Part shown: positions 30,722-37,894 of the stretch, piece after piece
Numbering within the stretch: position 1 is the stretch's first letter
Layout of the letters: each line of letters opens with the position of its first letter
Origin: an uncultured Pygmaiobacter sp.
Lineage (GTDB): Bacteria; Bacillota; Clostridia; Oscillospirales; Ruminococcaceae
NCBI GenBank assembly: GCA_944386485.1
Contig: CALXBG010000013.1
Location: forward strand, 1-37,894
DNA length: 37,894 nt
Direction of reading: 5' to 3'
The notes under the pieces: generated by a model
What the model saw: only the letters and a program-made list of their open reading frames with translations
What the model was told of the DNA's origin: nothing
The model's database searches: none
Translations under genes and position numbers: made by a program

Positions 30722-32293
30722 ATGATAAAGCGGTTTGGCGCCGCCCTCGCCGTTGTTGCGCTGTGCCTGGCGCTGCTGTGTGGATGCGGTGAGGAGGACG
30801 TCAATTTTATCTACTATACCTCCGATACGATCTCGACGCTGGATCCTCAGCTCGCCTCCACTCCGGCCGAATTGACTGCGGTGAAGAATCTTTTTGCCGG
30901 GCTCTATCGGATCGATTCGTCGGGAGATCCGCAGCCGGACCGGGCGATTGAGACCGAGATAAGCGCGGATGGATTGGTCTATACCTTTACCCTTGACCCG
31001 GGCGACCGGTTCAGCGACGGGGAAGAAGAGACTCCGGTGACCGCTGCCGACTATGTTTTTGCGCTGCAGCGGGTGCTCAATCCCGATACGGGGGCGACCT
31101 CTGCAAAGAGCTTCCTCTCGATCCAAAACGCGCAACAGGTGCTTGCCGGCACGTTGGAACCGGAATCACTTGGGGTGCGGGCCATTTCGGACACGGTGCT
31201 TGAGATTACCCTCTCAACCCCGGATGACGGCCTGCTGGCAAAGCTTGCGGGCGCGGCGGCGATGCCCTGTAACGAGGAATTCTTTGAGTCGACCGCCGGT
31301 GCCTACGGATTGACGCTGGACAATATTCTGGGCAACGGCGCTTTCCTTGCAACCTCCTGGAGCGAAGCCAACGGATTGACTTTGCGCCGTGCAGGAGGAA
31401 ATGGACTGGTCAATCGGGTGCGGCTGGTTCCGGATGATGGGACCAAGACCGCCGCCGAGCGGTTTGCCGCCGGGGAGCAGGACGGCGCGCTGGTTTCCGA
31501 TCAGCAGGACGAACAGAATGATGCCGCGGCGCTGACCTTTGAGACGACGGTGTGGACGCTGGTTTTCAACTGTTCGGATGAACTGCTGCAAAACCTTTCG
31601 ATCCGGCAGGCACTAGCAGCCAGCGCGCAGCTGAGTGAAGAGGATCTTGCCGATTATCCGGATCTGCGTCCTGCAGAAGGCTTAGTTCCCGGCGAGGCGC
31701 GGCTGAGCGACGCGAGCGGCTGGCGGCAGTTGGTCGGCGACCTTCTTCCCCGCCGGGCGGAAAGTCAATGTTACGCGCTCTACCGGCAGGGATTGGGGGA
31801 GCTGGGGGTTGATCGTCTGGCCGGGCTCAAAGTACTGATCCCCGAAGGGTCGCCTTGGGATACGCTTTATTCTCTGATCAACCAGCGCTGGCAGCGCAGT
31901 CTCGCGGCTTACTTTTCGCTCGAACAGCTGCCGCTTGACGAGCTAAACCAGCGGGTCAGCAGCGGAGATTATGACATCGCATTGGTGCCGCTGACCATGA
32001 CCAGTTCCGGGCCTGATGGGTTGCTGTCCCGATTCCTTTCGGATGCAAAGGCAAATCCCGCGCAGTACAAGAACGCAAGTTATGACCAACTGGTCGAGCA
32101 GGGGCTTGCCTCCACCCTTGCCCAGACCCAGCAGCAGGCCTGGGGTGCCGCCGAACGGCAGCTGCTCGAGGATGCGGCGATCGGCCCGCTTGCCTTTCAG
32201 ACCAATACCTTCCTGCTTAGCCCCGATCTCGAAGGGGTCGTGGTTGATCCGTTCGGACCGGTCTTTGATCTCACCAACGCACGGCGCGTCTGA
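30722..32293 (+). CDS. Peptide/oligopeptide-type ABC transporter substrate-binding lipoprotein
   Basis: The start ATG 30722 follows AAAGGAG. The N-terminus is a lipoprotein signal with lipobox LLCGC (Cys22). The 523-residue protein has family-5 solute-binding (OppA/DppA-like) features. These are STLDPQLASTPAELTAVKNLFAGLYR early, FTLDPGDRFSDG-type segments, VTAADYVFALQRVLNP, then the NGAFLATSW and LVFNC regions. It probably captures peptides outside the membrane. No permease or ATPase genes are adjacent, so it is an orphan that would have to use a transporter encoded elsewhere or act in sensing. It ends at a bidirectional terminator shared with the convergent editing-protein gene. No firm promoter was identified in the 185-base upstream gap. 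Confidence 0.87.
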   Translation: MIKRFGAALAVVALCLALLCGCGEEDVNFIYYTSDTISTLDPQLASTPAELTAVKNLFAGLYRIDSSGDPQPDRAIETEISADGLVYTFTLDPGDRFSDGEEETPVTAADYVFALQRVLNPDTGATSAKSFLSIQNAQQVLAGTLEPESLGVRAISDTVLEITLSTPDDGLLAKLAGAAAMPCNEEFFESTAGAYGLTLDNILGNGAFLATSWSEANGLTLRRAGGNGLVNRVRLVPDDGTKTAAERFAAGEQDGALVSDQQDEQNDAAALTFETTVWTLVFNCSDELLQNLSIRQALAASAQLSEEDLADYPDLRPAEGLVPGEARLSDASGWRQLVGDLLPRRAESQCYALYRQGLGELGVDRLAGLKVLIPEGSPWDTLYSLINQRWQRSLAAYFSLEQLPLDELNQRVSSGDYDIALVPLTMTSSGPDGLLSRFLSDAKANPAQYKNASYDQLVEQGLASTLAQTQQQAWGAAERQLLEDAAIGPLAFQTNTFLLSPDLEGVVVDPFGPVFDLTNARRV

Positions 32294-32306
32294 CGCGTCT
32301 GGTAAG

Positions 32307-32343
32307 AAAAAGGGTGTCACCCAGCAGGGTGACACCCTTTTTT
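32307..32343. terminator. Bidirectional terminator between the substrate-binding protein and ybaK-type genes
   Basis: The 13-bp stem aagggtgtcaccc / gggtgacaccctt has A-rich sequence on the left and TTTTT on the right. It sits between two convergent genes. Confidence 0.92.
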
Positions 32344-32352
32344 GAAATCTTT

Positions 32353-32883
32353 TTACAGCCGCACGAAAATGGGGGGATGTCCCAGCGCCGGCAGCAGCTT
32401 TTGCAGAAAATCATCGGTCGAAAAGCCCACCGTGCTGGTATTGCGGCAGGGATGGCAGCCAATCCGTTTGTTATCCAGCAGCACCCGGTCAATCACCAGC
32501 TGTACCCGCTTTTCAGAGTCGTTTTCCAGCCCCAGCGGACTGACGCTGCCCGGATGGACCCCCAGCAGCGAGGTCATTGCGCTCTCATCCGCAAAGCTCA
32601 ACCGGGCGATTCCGAGCTGAGCGGACAGATCTTTGGTTTTGAAGGGCTTGTCGCCTTCCATCAGCAACAGGTAAAAGCAGGTCTTCTGCCGGTTGCAAAG
32701 GAACAGGTTCTTGCAGACCGGTGCATCCAGCGCCGCACCGATTGACACACAATCCTCCATCGTCAGCGCCGGCGGATGGTCCACCCGCAGATAGTCGATG
32801 CCCAGCCGGTCAAGCAGGTCATAGGCGCGCAGCTCAACCGCGTCCCGGTCGGTGCCGGCGGGCCTTCCCGAAAAAACCTCCAT
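32353..32883 (-). CDS. YbaK/ProX-type prolyl-tRNA editing protein
   Basis: A 176-residue stand-alone editing domain of the YbaK/ProX (INS-like) family, which hydrolyses mischarged Ala- or Cys-tRNA-Pro. The N-terminal part reads LRAYDLLDRLGIDYLRVDHPPALT. It is followed by KNLFLCNRQKTCFYLLLMEGDKPFKTKDLS with the family's conserved Lys, SPLGLENDSEKRVQLVID and CHPCRNTSTVGFSTDD near the end. These match proteins labelled prolyl-tRNA synthetase associated domain or PrdX. ATG 32883-32881 follows GGAGGG. Substrate (Ala versus Cys) cannot be decided here. Confidence 0.9.
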   Translation of the reverse strand: MEVFSGRPAGTDRDAVELRAYDLLDRLGIDYLRVDHPPALTMEDCVSIGAALDAPVCKNLFLCNRQKTCFYLLLMEGDKPFKTKDLSAQLGIARLSFADESAMTSLLGVHPGSVSPLGLENDSEKRVQLVIDRVLLDNKRIGCHPCRNTSTVGFSTDDFLQKLLPALGHPPIFVRL

Positions 32884-32924
32884 TTTGATCCCTCCAAGCC
32901 GGCATCGCCGGCGACATATATTGT

Positions 32925-32954
32925 ATTATACCACCGGCACACACAAATCGACAA
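32925..32954 (-). promoter_or_regulatory. Promoter of the YbaK/ProX-type gene
   Basis: Minus strand TTGTCG (32954-32949), 18 bases, TATAAT (32930-32925) preceded by TGG, an extended -10. Confidence 0.7.
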
Positions 32955-33098
32955 CCTGGCAGAGAAGAAGCTCTGTTCAAAATGGCGAAAAGATAGGGAA
33001 AAGTTTGGAAGTTCCGCGAATAGACAGGACACGGAAAAAAGATTACTCTATAAATATATGCTTACATAATAAGCAAAAATTAAGAAAGGAGGGATCTC

Positions 33099-34220
33099 AT
33101 GACCGAACGGGAACGGCAGATTATCGAGCTGCTGCGGGAAAATCCGATGCTGCCGCAGGCGGAGATCGCGCAGCGGTTGGGCATTACCCGCTCATCAGTA
33201 GGGGTACATCTGGCTAACCTTTCTAAGAAAGGGTACATCCTCGGCAAGGGATATGTGCTCGCCGAGGCAGGGGAGCGGTATGTTGTCGGGATCGGTGCGG
33301 CCAACATCGATCTGATGGGCCGCAGCCGGGAAAAACTGGTCATGGAGGATTCCAACCCGGGCTATATCAGCATGTCGGTGGGCGGTGTGACCCACAACAT
33401 CTGTGAGAATGCGGCGCGGATGGGGGCGCCGGCCAAGTTGATTACCGTCATCGGAGATGATATTTACGGCCAGAAGATCCGGCAGGAGTGCGAGACTGCC
33501 GGCATTGATACCAGCGGCTTTATGGTGGCTGAAGGACAGACCTCGTCGACCTATCTGTCGCTCCACGATGCCGATGGTGAGATGGCGCTGGCTCTCTCGG
33601 ATATGCGGGTGCTCCAGCTGCTTAGCATTGAGTTTCTGAAAAGCCGCCACCGGCTGCTGGTTGGCGCATCGGTTATTGTCATGGATGCGGGCCTGCCAGA
33701 GGAGATTTTGAAGTATGTTGCGGCGACCTACGGCGAGACGGTGCCGGTCTTTGTCGATCCGGTCAGCACCAGCTACGCCCGCAAGCTGATCGGCGGATTG
33801 GTCGGCTGTCATACCTTCAAACCGAATCGGATCGAAACCGAAATCATCGCGGGGATGAAGGTGGATTCCCCCGCTGCGCTGCGGACGGCCTGTGAAAAAC
33901 TGATCAAACAGGGCCTTACCCGCATAATGGTCAGCATGGGAAAGGACGGCTGCTTTTACCTCGATCGAACGGGTCGGGCGATGCAGGTAAAGGGGGAACC
34001 GGTGCGTCAGGTGGTCAATGCCACCGGTGCGGGAGACGCTTTCGTCGGCGGGTTGGTTTATGCCCAGCTGCAAGGGCTCTCACCGGAAGAGACGATGCTC
34101 TTCTCGACCGCAGCGGCCCGAATGGCAATCGCTCACCAGAATACCATCAACCCCAACATCAGTGCCCAGAATGTCTGGGATACGGTACAAAGAGCCCGAC
34201 TGGTTGTCGAGAACGGGTAA
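33099..34220 (+). CDS. psuK: PfkB-family kinase with N-terminal winged helix, probable pseudouridine kinase
   Basis: Residues 1 to about 60 are a winged-helix DNA-binding domain (MTERERQIIELLRENP; IAQRLGITRSSVGVHLANL). The rest is a PfkB/ribokinase fold beginning VVGIGAANIDLMG, with the anion-hole and catalytic Asp in NATGAGDAFVGGLVY. psuG follows 85 bases downstream. That pairing strongly suggests phosphorylation of pseudouridine to pseudouridine 5'-phosphate, which PsuG then splits. The HTH may make the kinase its own regulator, as proposed for similar HTH-PfkB proteins; this is inference. ATG 33099 follows AGGAGGG. Upstream is an AT-rich region with GCTTA/TAAGC arms (about 33060-33074) but no confident promoter. 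Confidence 0.88.
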   Translation: MTERERQIIELLRENPMLPQAEIAQRLGITRSSVGVHLANLSKKGYILGKGYVLAEAGERYVVGIGAANIDLMGRSREKLVMEDSNPGYISMSVGGVTHNICENAARMGAPAKLITVIGDDIYGQKIRQECETAGIDTSGFMVAEGQTSSTYLSLHDADGEMALALSDMRVLQLLSIEFLKSRHRLLVGASVIVMDAGLPEEILKYVAATYGETVPVFVDPVSTSYARKLIGGLVGCHTFKPNRIETEIIAGMKVDSPAALRTACEKLIKQGLTRIMVSMGKDGCFYLDRTGRAMQVKGEPVRQVVNATGAGDAFVGGLVYAQLQGLSPEETMLFSTAAARMAIAHQNTINPNISAQNVWDTVQRARLVVENG

Positions 34221-34305
34221 TCTGTGCGGCTCCAAAAACAGAGGAAGCCGGCCTGTGACAAACGGGCCGTTCAACCATAATTCAACCAACAGAAAGGAAT
34301 AAATC

Positions 34306-35223
<918 letters not shown>

Positions 35224-35244
35224 TCAGCTGCAAAAAGAAACCCA

Positions 35245-35276
35245 AACCGGGACGGCTTAGGCCGCCCCGGTTTTTT
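35245..35276 (+). terminator. Terminator after psuG
   Basis: The stem aaccggg-cggc / gccg-cccggtt has one mismatch, a 4-base loop and six T. Confidence 0.92.
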
Positions 35277-35303
35277 GTCCGGCTGGAAAGACGGTGGCTG
35301 TTG

Positions 35304-35312
35304 TGCTACAAT
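35304..35312 (+). promoter_or_regulatory. Extended -10 promoter of ogt
   Basis: TGCTACAAT, with TACAAT at 35307-35312. The -35 region (TGGAAA) is weak. Confidence 0.6.
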
Positions 35313-35354
35313 AGGGCGTAATAACATTCAGATCAACGCAAAGGAGAGAAGAAG

Positions 35355-35852
35355 ATGCAGACGGTCTGCCATTGTGAGACCCCGCTGGGACAGATGCTGC
35401 TTGCTGCCGATGAAGTAGGGCTGACCGGGGCATGGTTTTTCGGTCAACGATATTTTGCCCGCGGCCTTGCCCCCGATCATCGGGAAGGAGACAGCCGGAC
35501 GCTGATCTTGGCACGGGACTGGCTGGCACGCTATTTCGCCGGACAACGGCCGGAAGATACGCTGCCACTTCACCTCACCGGAACGGCGTTTCAAAATCGG
35601 GTCTGGAGCGCCCTGGCGCAAATTCCCTACGGCGAGACTACCAGCTACGCGGCACTTGCCCGAGTGGTGGGCAGCGCGCCGCGCGCGGTAGGCGGTGCGG
35701 TGGGCCGCAATCCAATCTCGGTCATTCTGCCTTGCCATAGGGTACTTGCCACAAATGGCAGCTTGACCGGCTATGCCGGTGGACTTGAGCGCAAGCAGGC
35801 GCTGCTTGCACTAGAACAGGGTGTGCTGCCGCGGGAGGAGAAAAAGGAGTAG
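35355..35852 (+). CDS. ogt: Methylated-DNA-[protein]-cysteine S-methyltransferase
   Basis: Suicide DNA repair protein that takes the methyl group from O6-methylguanine onto its own cysteine. The 165 residues contain the active motif ILPCHRV with acceptor Cys127, followed by GSLTGYAGGLERKQALL. The preceding DNA-binding helix region FQNRVWSALAQIPYGETTSY is also typical. ATG 35355 follows AAAGGAG. The CPBP gene starts 4 bases after its stop, so the two are probably translated from one mRNA. Confidence 0.95.
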   Translation: MQTVCHCETPLGQMLLAADEVGLTGAWFFGQRYFARGLAPDHREGDSRTLILARDWLARYFAGQRPEDTLPLHLTGTAFQNRVWSALAQIPYGETTSYAALARVVGSAPRAVGGAVGRNPISVILPCHRVLATNGSLTGYAGGLERKQALLALEQGVLPREEKKE

Positions 35853-35856
35853 TGGT

Positions 35857-36627
35857 ATGAACCGGTTATCAAAGTATCTGATAATCACCTTCTCCATCAC
35901 CTGGAGCTGCTGGTTGACCGAGGCAGCGCTGACCAATTTTTGGGCGCTTGACCTTGTGCAGTATCCACGGGTTCTGTTTGTGATCGGCGGATTTGGGCCC
36001 ACCATTGCAGCCGCGCTGTGCGGTGAGGGGCCGTTTTCTCTGCGCGGGGCCGCGGAATTTCTGTTCGGTCATCGCAGAAGAAGCCTCTGGGCCTTCGGAC
36101 TGCTCGCGCTGCTCGAGATCCTCGTTTTCGCGCTCAGCTCGGATGGCTGGGCTCCGGTACTACGGCAGCAGGCTGTCCCCGAAATTCTTACAGCGTTTTT
36201 TATCTGGCTTCAGGCCACCCTTTTGTTCGGTGGAAATGAGGAACCGGGCTGGCGGGGCAGGATGCAGCCGGAACTCGAAAAACGGTTTTCCACACCGGTT
36301 GCCAGCTTGATTGTCGGGGTGGTCTGGGTGACCTGGCACCTGCCGCTCTGGCTCATCCGGGGGGACAGTCATCAGCGGACCTCATTCATGGCCTTTGCCG
36401 GGTTGGGGATGCTGTTGAGCCTTTGGCTCGGCGCGCTGAAAAAGCGGACCGGGTCGGTGCTTTTCTGCATGATGCTGCACGGCATGACCAATACATTGCT
36501 GGGGACGCTTGTTATCCGGTTGAATCCCGCTTTGCTCATAGGGTTGGCCATGTTAACGGCGGTTTCTCTCTGGCTGACACGTTTGCCGAAAGAGCAAAAA
36601 AGTCTCAAAACCGGGCAATCTGAATAG
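35857..36627 (+). CDS. CPBP (CAAX/Abi) family intramembrane metalloprotease
   Basis: The start ATG 35857 follows AAGGAG, which overlaps the end of ogt; 256 residues. Several hydrophobic helices alternate with short loops. The family motifs are present: EExxxR as E128-E129-P-G-W-R133, then H161 in TWHLPLW, and H208 with N212 in LHGMTN. These are the presumed zinc-binding and catalytic residues of CPBP glutamic-type proteases. Roles in this large family range from prenyl-protein processing to bacteriocin self-immunity; none is indicated here. Tight coupling to ogt need not mean shared function. It is the last gene of the core-like region. Confidence 0.88.
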   Translation: MNRLSKYLIITFSITWSCWLTEAALTNFWALDLVQYPRVLFVIGGFGPTIAAALCGEGPFSLRGAAEFLFGHRRRSLWAFGLLALLEILVFALSSDGWAPVLRQQAVPEILTAFFIWLQATLLFGGNEEPGWRGRMQPELEKRFSTPVASLIVGVVWVTWHLPLWLIRGDSHQRTSFMAFAGLGMLLSLWLGALKKRTGSVLFCMMLHGMTNTLLGTLVIRLNPALLIGLAMLTAVSLWLTRLPKEQKSLKTGQSE

Positions 36628-36642
36628 GGGGAATACAGAAAA

Positions 36643-36690
36643 ATGGTAAGGGTTCTCTTTGTTTGCCACGGCAGGATTTACCGGACATGA
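36643..36690 (+). pseudogene. N-terminal remnant resembling a low-molecular-weight protein tyrosine phosphatase
   Basis: After a GGGGG ribosome-like site, the frame reads MVRVLFVCHGRIYRT and stops at TGA 36688-36690. Low-molecular-weight phosphatases typically begin VLFVCxGNICRSP, so the first ten residues match. The CX5R spacing survives, but the rest of the protein is absent. The sequence that follows is more AT-rich and leads to tnpV. I read this as the 5' end of a gene cut by an insertion. A chance match is possible because only about ten residues agree. Confidence 0.55.
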
Positions 36691-36754
36691 AAAAATGCCT
36701 GTAAATCAAGCGCTTTCTGTGTTTCAACCTCAGTTTTACCAATGATTTACCAAT
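36675..36754. repeat. Cluster of short GATTTACC-type repeats at the junction with the accessory region
   Basis: GATTTACC occurs at 36675-36682 and 36744-36751, and its inverse GTAAATCA at 36701-36708. TTTACCAAT is repeated directly at 36735-36743 and 36746-36754, an 11-base period (one helical turn). Such clusters are expected for arm-type binding sites of tyrosine recombinases or excisionases at element ends. No integrase gene is in the window. Confidence 0.45.
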
Positions 36755-36809
36755 ATTTCTGGAGAGCCAGGATTGCTAACTATAACACCAGAATGCGGAG
36801 ATCAACAAC

Positions 36810-37193
36810 ATGGAAAAACTCAAAAAACATATTTACGATGAACACAACGGCCTGTATTATACGTTGGTTGGCGATTACTACATCCCCGACTTGGAATTGC
36901 CGGAAGAAACCCGGTCTATTGGGATTTGGGGACGGATGCACAAAGACTATTTGGAGCAGTATCATCCAGCCCAGTATAATGACCTGATTTTGTCTGGAAA
37001 CCTATGGGCATATCTGGCTGATCTGAATGAACAGGCGCAGAACCGGCTGAATTGTATCATTGCCCAAATGAAAGAAGCTGAGGGAATCACAGAGGAATTG
37101 AAATCCCAGGATCAAATGACATGGGTTAGGGCAATGAACAGCATCCGCAACCGGGCAGAAGAAATTATCCGAAGCAAAATAATCTACATTTAA
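36810..37193 (+). CDS. tnpV: TnpV-family transposon protein
   Basis: A 127-residue protein with the layout of TnpV proteins from clostridial transposons and conjugative elements. It has GDYYIPDLELPEE near the N-terminus, IGIWGRMHKDYLEQYHPAQY, LILSGNLWAYL and a C-terminal RNRAEEIIRSKIIY. The function is unknown; the family is known from mobile elements. ATG 36810 follows GGAG. Base composition is more AT-rich than the core genes to the left, which fits transfer. A strong terminator follows. Confidence 0.82.
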   Translation: MEKLKKHIYDEHNGLYYTLVGDYYIPDLELPEETRSIGIWGRMHKDYLEQYHPAQYNDLILSGNLWAYLADLNEQAQNRLNCIIAQMKEAEGITEELKSQDQMTWVRAMNSIRNRAEEIIRSKIIYI

Positions 37194-37214
37194 GAAAAAT
37201 TTGAGATAACTGAT

Positions 37215-37257
37215 AAGCAGGAACTACTTCAAAAAGAGTGGTTCCTGCTTGTTTTTT
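37215..37257 (+). terminator. Terminator after tnpV
   Basis: The 10-bp stem aagcaggaac / gttcctgctt is followed by GTTTTTT. Confidence 0.88.
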
Positions 37258-37317
37258 GCCTTTTATTATGTTCGGACTTTTGTTTTCTTAGGTTTATCTT
37301 TTTAGTACTTTATCATC

Positions 37318-37349
37318 AATGCTCTGTTCAAATTATTGGGCAGAGCATT
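37318..37349. other. Second hairpin in the tnpV-XRE gap
   Basis: The 9-bp stem aatgctctg / cagagcatt is followed by ATTTTG. It could be another terminator or an element-borne structure. No gene is seen in the 280-base gap 37194-37473. Confidence 0.4.
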
Positions 37350-37382
37350 ATTTTGTGAGAAAATGTGACTGTATGAAGGTTG

Positions 37383-37428
37383 TATAATGAAAAGCAATGT
37401 GGCGCTGTGCTATAGCTTATGATATAAT
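37383..37428 (+). promoter_or_regulatory. Promoter region of the XRE regulator
   Basis: There are two candidate -10 boxes: TATAAT at 37383-37388 and TGATATAAT with TATAAT at 37423-37428 (extended -10). The second lies in a near-palindromic AT stretch, GATATAATATTATATATATC, a possible operator for the XRE protein itself. Confidence 0.5.
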
Positions 37429-37473
37429 ATTATATATATCGTCAGGGCTAAAAAATGTAAGGAGCGATGAGAT

Positions 37474-37689
37474 ATGGAAATCTCTGAAGTTATTAAAAAT
37501 ATACGATTAGAGTTGAATTTGTCCCAGGAGGGGCTGGCAAGAGAGTTGCATATGGGTTTTACTTCTGTGAATAGATGGGAAAACCATAAATCGAAACCAA
37601 ATCAGATTGCAAGACACGCTTTGGCAGAACTTTGTAGGAAAAACAATTTGGATCAAAAGTTGATAGAGTCTTTAGAAGCAAATAGCTGA
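37474..37689 (+). CDS. XRE-family helix-turn-helix regulator
   Basis: A 71-residue protein that is almost entirely a Cro/C1-type HTH (about residues 3-60). It begins MEISEVIKNIRLELNLSQEG, continues to LARELHMGFTSVNRWENHKS with the usual recognition helix and NRWE signature, and ends with a short tail. ATG 37474 follows AAGGAG. The type I restriction gene begins 17 bases after its stop, so it is likely the controller of that restriction unit. AT-rich codon use differs from the core genes to the left. Confidence 0.88.
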   Translation: MEISEVIKNIRLELNLSQEGLARELHMGFTSVNRWENHKSKPNQIARHALAELCRKNNLDQKLIESLEANS

Positions 37690-37706
37690 ATGAAAGGTGT
37701 CTCAAT

Positions 37707-37894
37707 ATGAAGAACGAGAAGCAAATTGAGTTGAGTTTTATTGAAAAACTCAAGGAATTAAAATATATATATCGGGAAGATATTAAAGATAAAGCCTCCT
37801 TGGAGGAAAACTTCAGAAAGCATTTTCAGGAGCTTAATAGAGTTAGATTAAGTGATTCTGAATTTTCAAGATTAAAAGAAAGTATCATTACGCC
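37707..37894 (+). CDS. hsdR: Type I restriction enzyme R subunit, N-terminal fragment (runs off right edge)
   Basis: ATG 37707 follows AAAGGTG; 62 complete codons are seen. The segment FIEKLKELKYIYREDIKDKA followed by SLEENFRKHFQELNR and RLSDSEFSRLKESIIT matches the N-terminus of HsdR nuclease-translocase subunits, with a YREDIKxxxxLxxNFR pattern. The nuclease and helicase motifs lie outside the window. hsdM and hsdS would be expected further right or elsewhere. It is coupled to the XRE gene. Confidence 0.8.
   Translation, partial: MKNEKQIELSFIEKLKELKYIYREDIKDKASLEENFRKHFQELNRVRLSDSEFSRLKESIIT

Overview
The window looks like a chromosomal segment of a moderately GC-rich anaerobic Firmicute, probably a gut Clostridia of the Oscillospiraceae/Ruminococcaceae type. 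The reasons are two T-box leaders, class III (anaerobic) ribonucleotide reductase, pyruvate phosphate dikinase, type III glutamine synthetase, ribonuclease Y, a VIT1-type iron transporter and consensus sigma-A promoters in a roughly 55-60% GC background. Species cannot be named from the sequence alone. About 36 kb of core-like genes lie between two accessory edges: a SprT-like fragment beside a tRNA-Lys on the left, and a more AT-rich stretch with tnpV, an XRE regulator and the start of a type I restriction gene on the right.

Layout. 1-600: partial SprT-like gene and tRNA-Lys(TTT), both minus strand. 757-3033: thrS behind a threonine T-box, divergent from rny (3245-4801). 4881-8188: anaerobic dNTP synthesis (nrdG, nrdD), with a tandem NrdR operator before nrdD and a glutaredoxin-like domain fused to the NrdD C-terminus. 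8263-9151: a DUF134-NifX fusion gene behind a perfect 20-bp palindrome. 9221-10879 (minus): an HPr-like protein and a CcdA-TlpA thiol-redox fusion. 11064-13541: a PLP aminotransferase, then trpS with a tryptophan T-box. 13637-21871 (minus): a derivative of the classic glmU-prs-pth-mfd locus, in which GlmU is reduced to its acetyltransferase half, an iron transporter sits between pth and mfd, and a PrsA/SurA-like lipoprotein follows mfd. 22245-24905: ppdK, with very strong codon bias. 25122-28238 (minus): a secreted SGNH/GDSL hydrolase with a possible sortase signal and a DUF4830 protein. 28449-32293: glnN and an orphan peptide-binding lipoprotein. 32353-32883 (minus): a YbaK/ProX-type tRNA editing protein. 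33099-35223: pseudouridine salvage (psuK with a DNA-binding domain, psuG). 35355-36627: ogt and a CPBP-family membrane protease.

Right edge. Immediately after the CPBP gene is a 15-codon open frame that reads like the first residues of a low-molecular-weight protein tyrosine phosphatase and then stops. It is followed by clustered GATTTACC-type repeats, tnpV and the defence-type genes. This is most simply read as an insertion boundary inside a phosphatase gene.

Functionally, most of the window is housekeeping: tRNA charging and editing, tRNA recycling, nucleotide and PRPP supply, RNA decay, transcription-coupled repair and alkylation repair, nitrogen and carbon metabolism. I did not find a convincing wholly new multigene system. 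The most unusual items are the fused or split proteins (NrdD-glutaredoxin, DUF134-NifX, half GlmU, TrpRS with a four-cysteine cluster) and the two accessory junctions. Names are from recognised motifs and family resemblance, without database searches.
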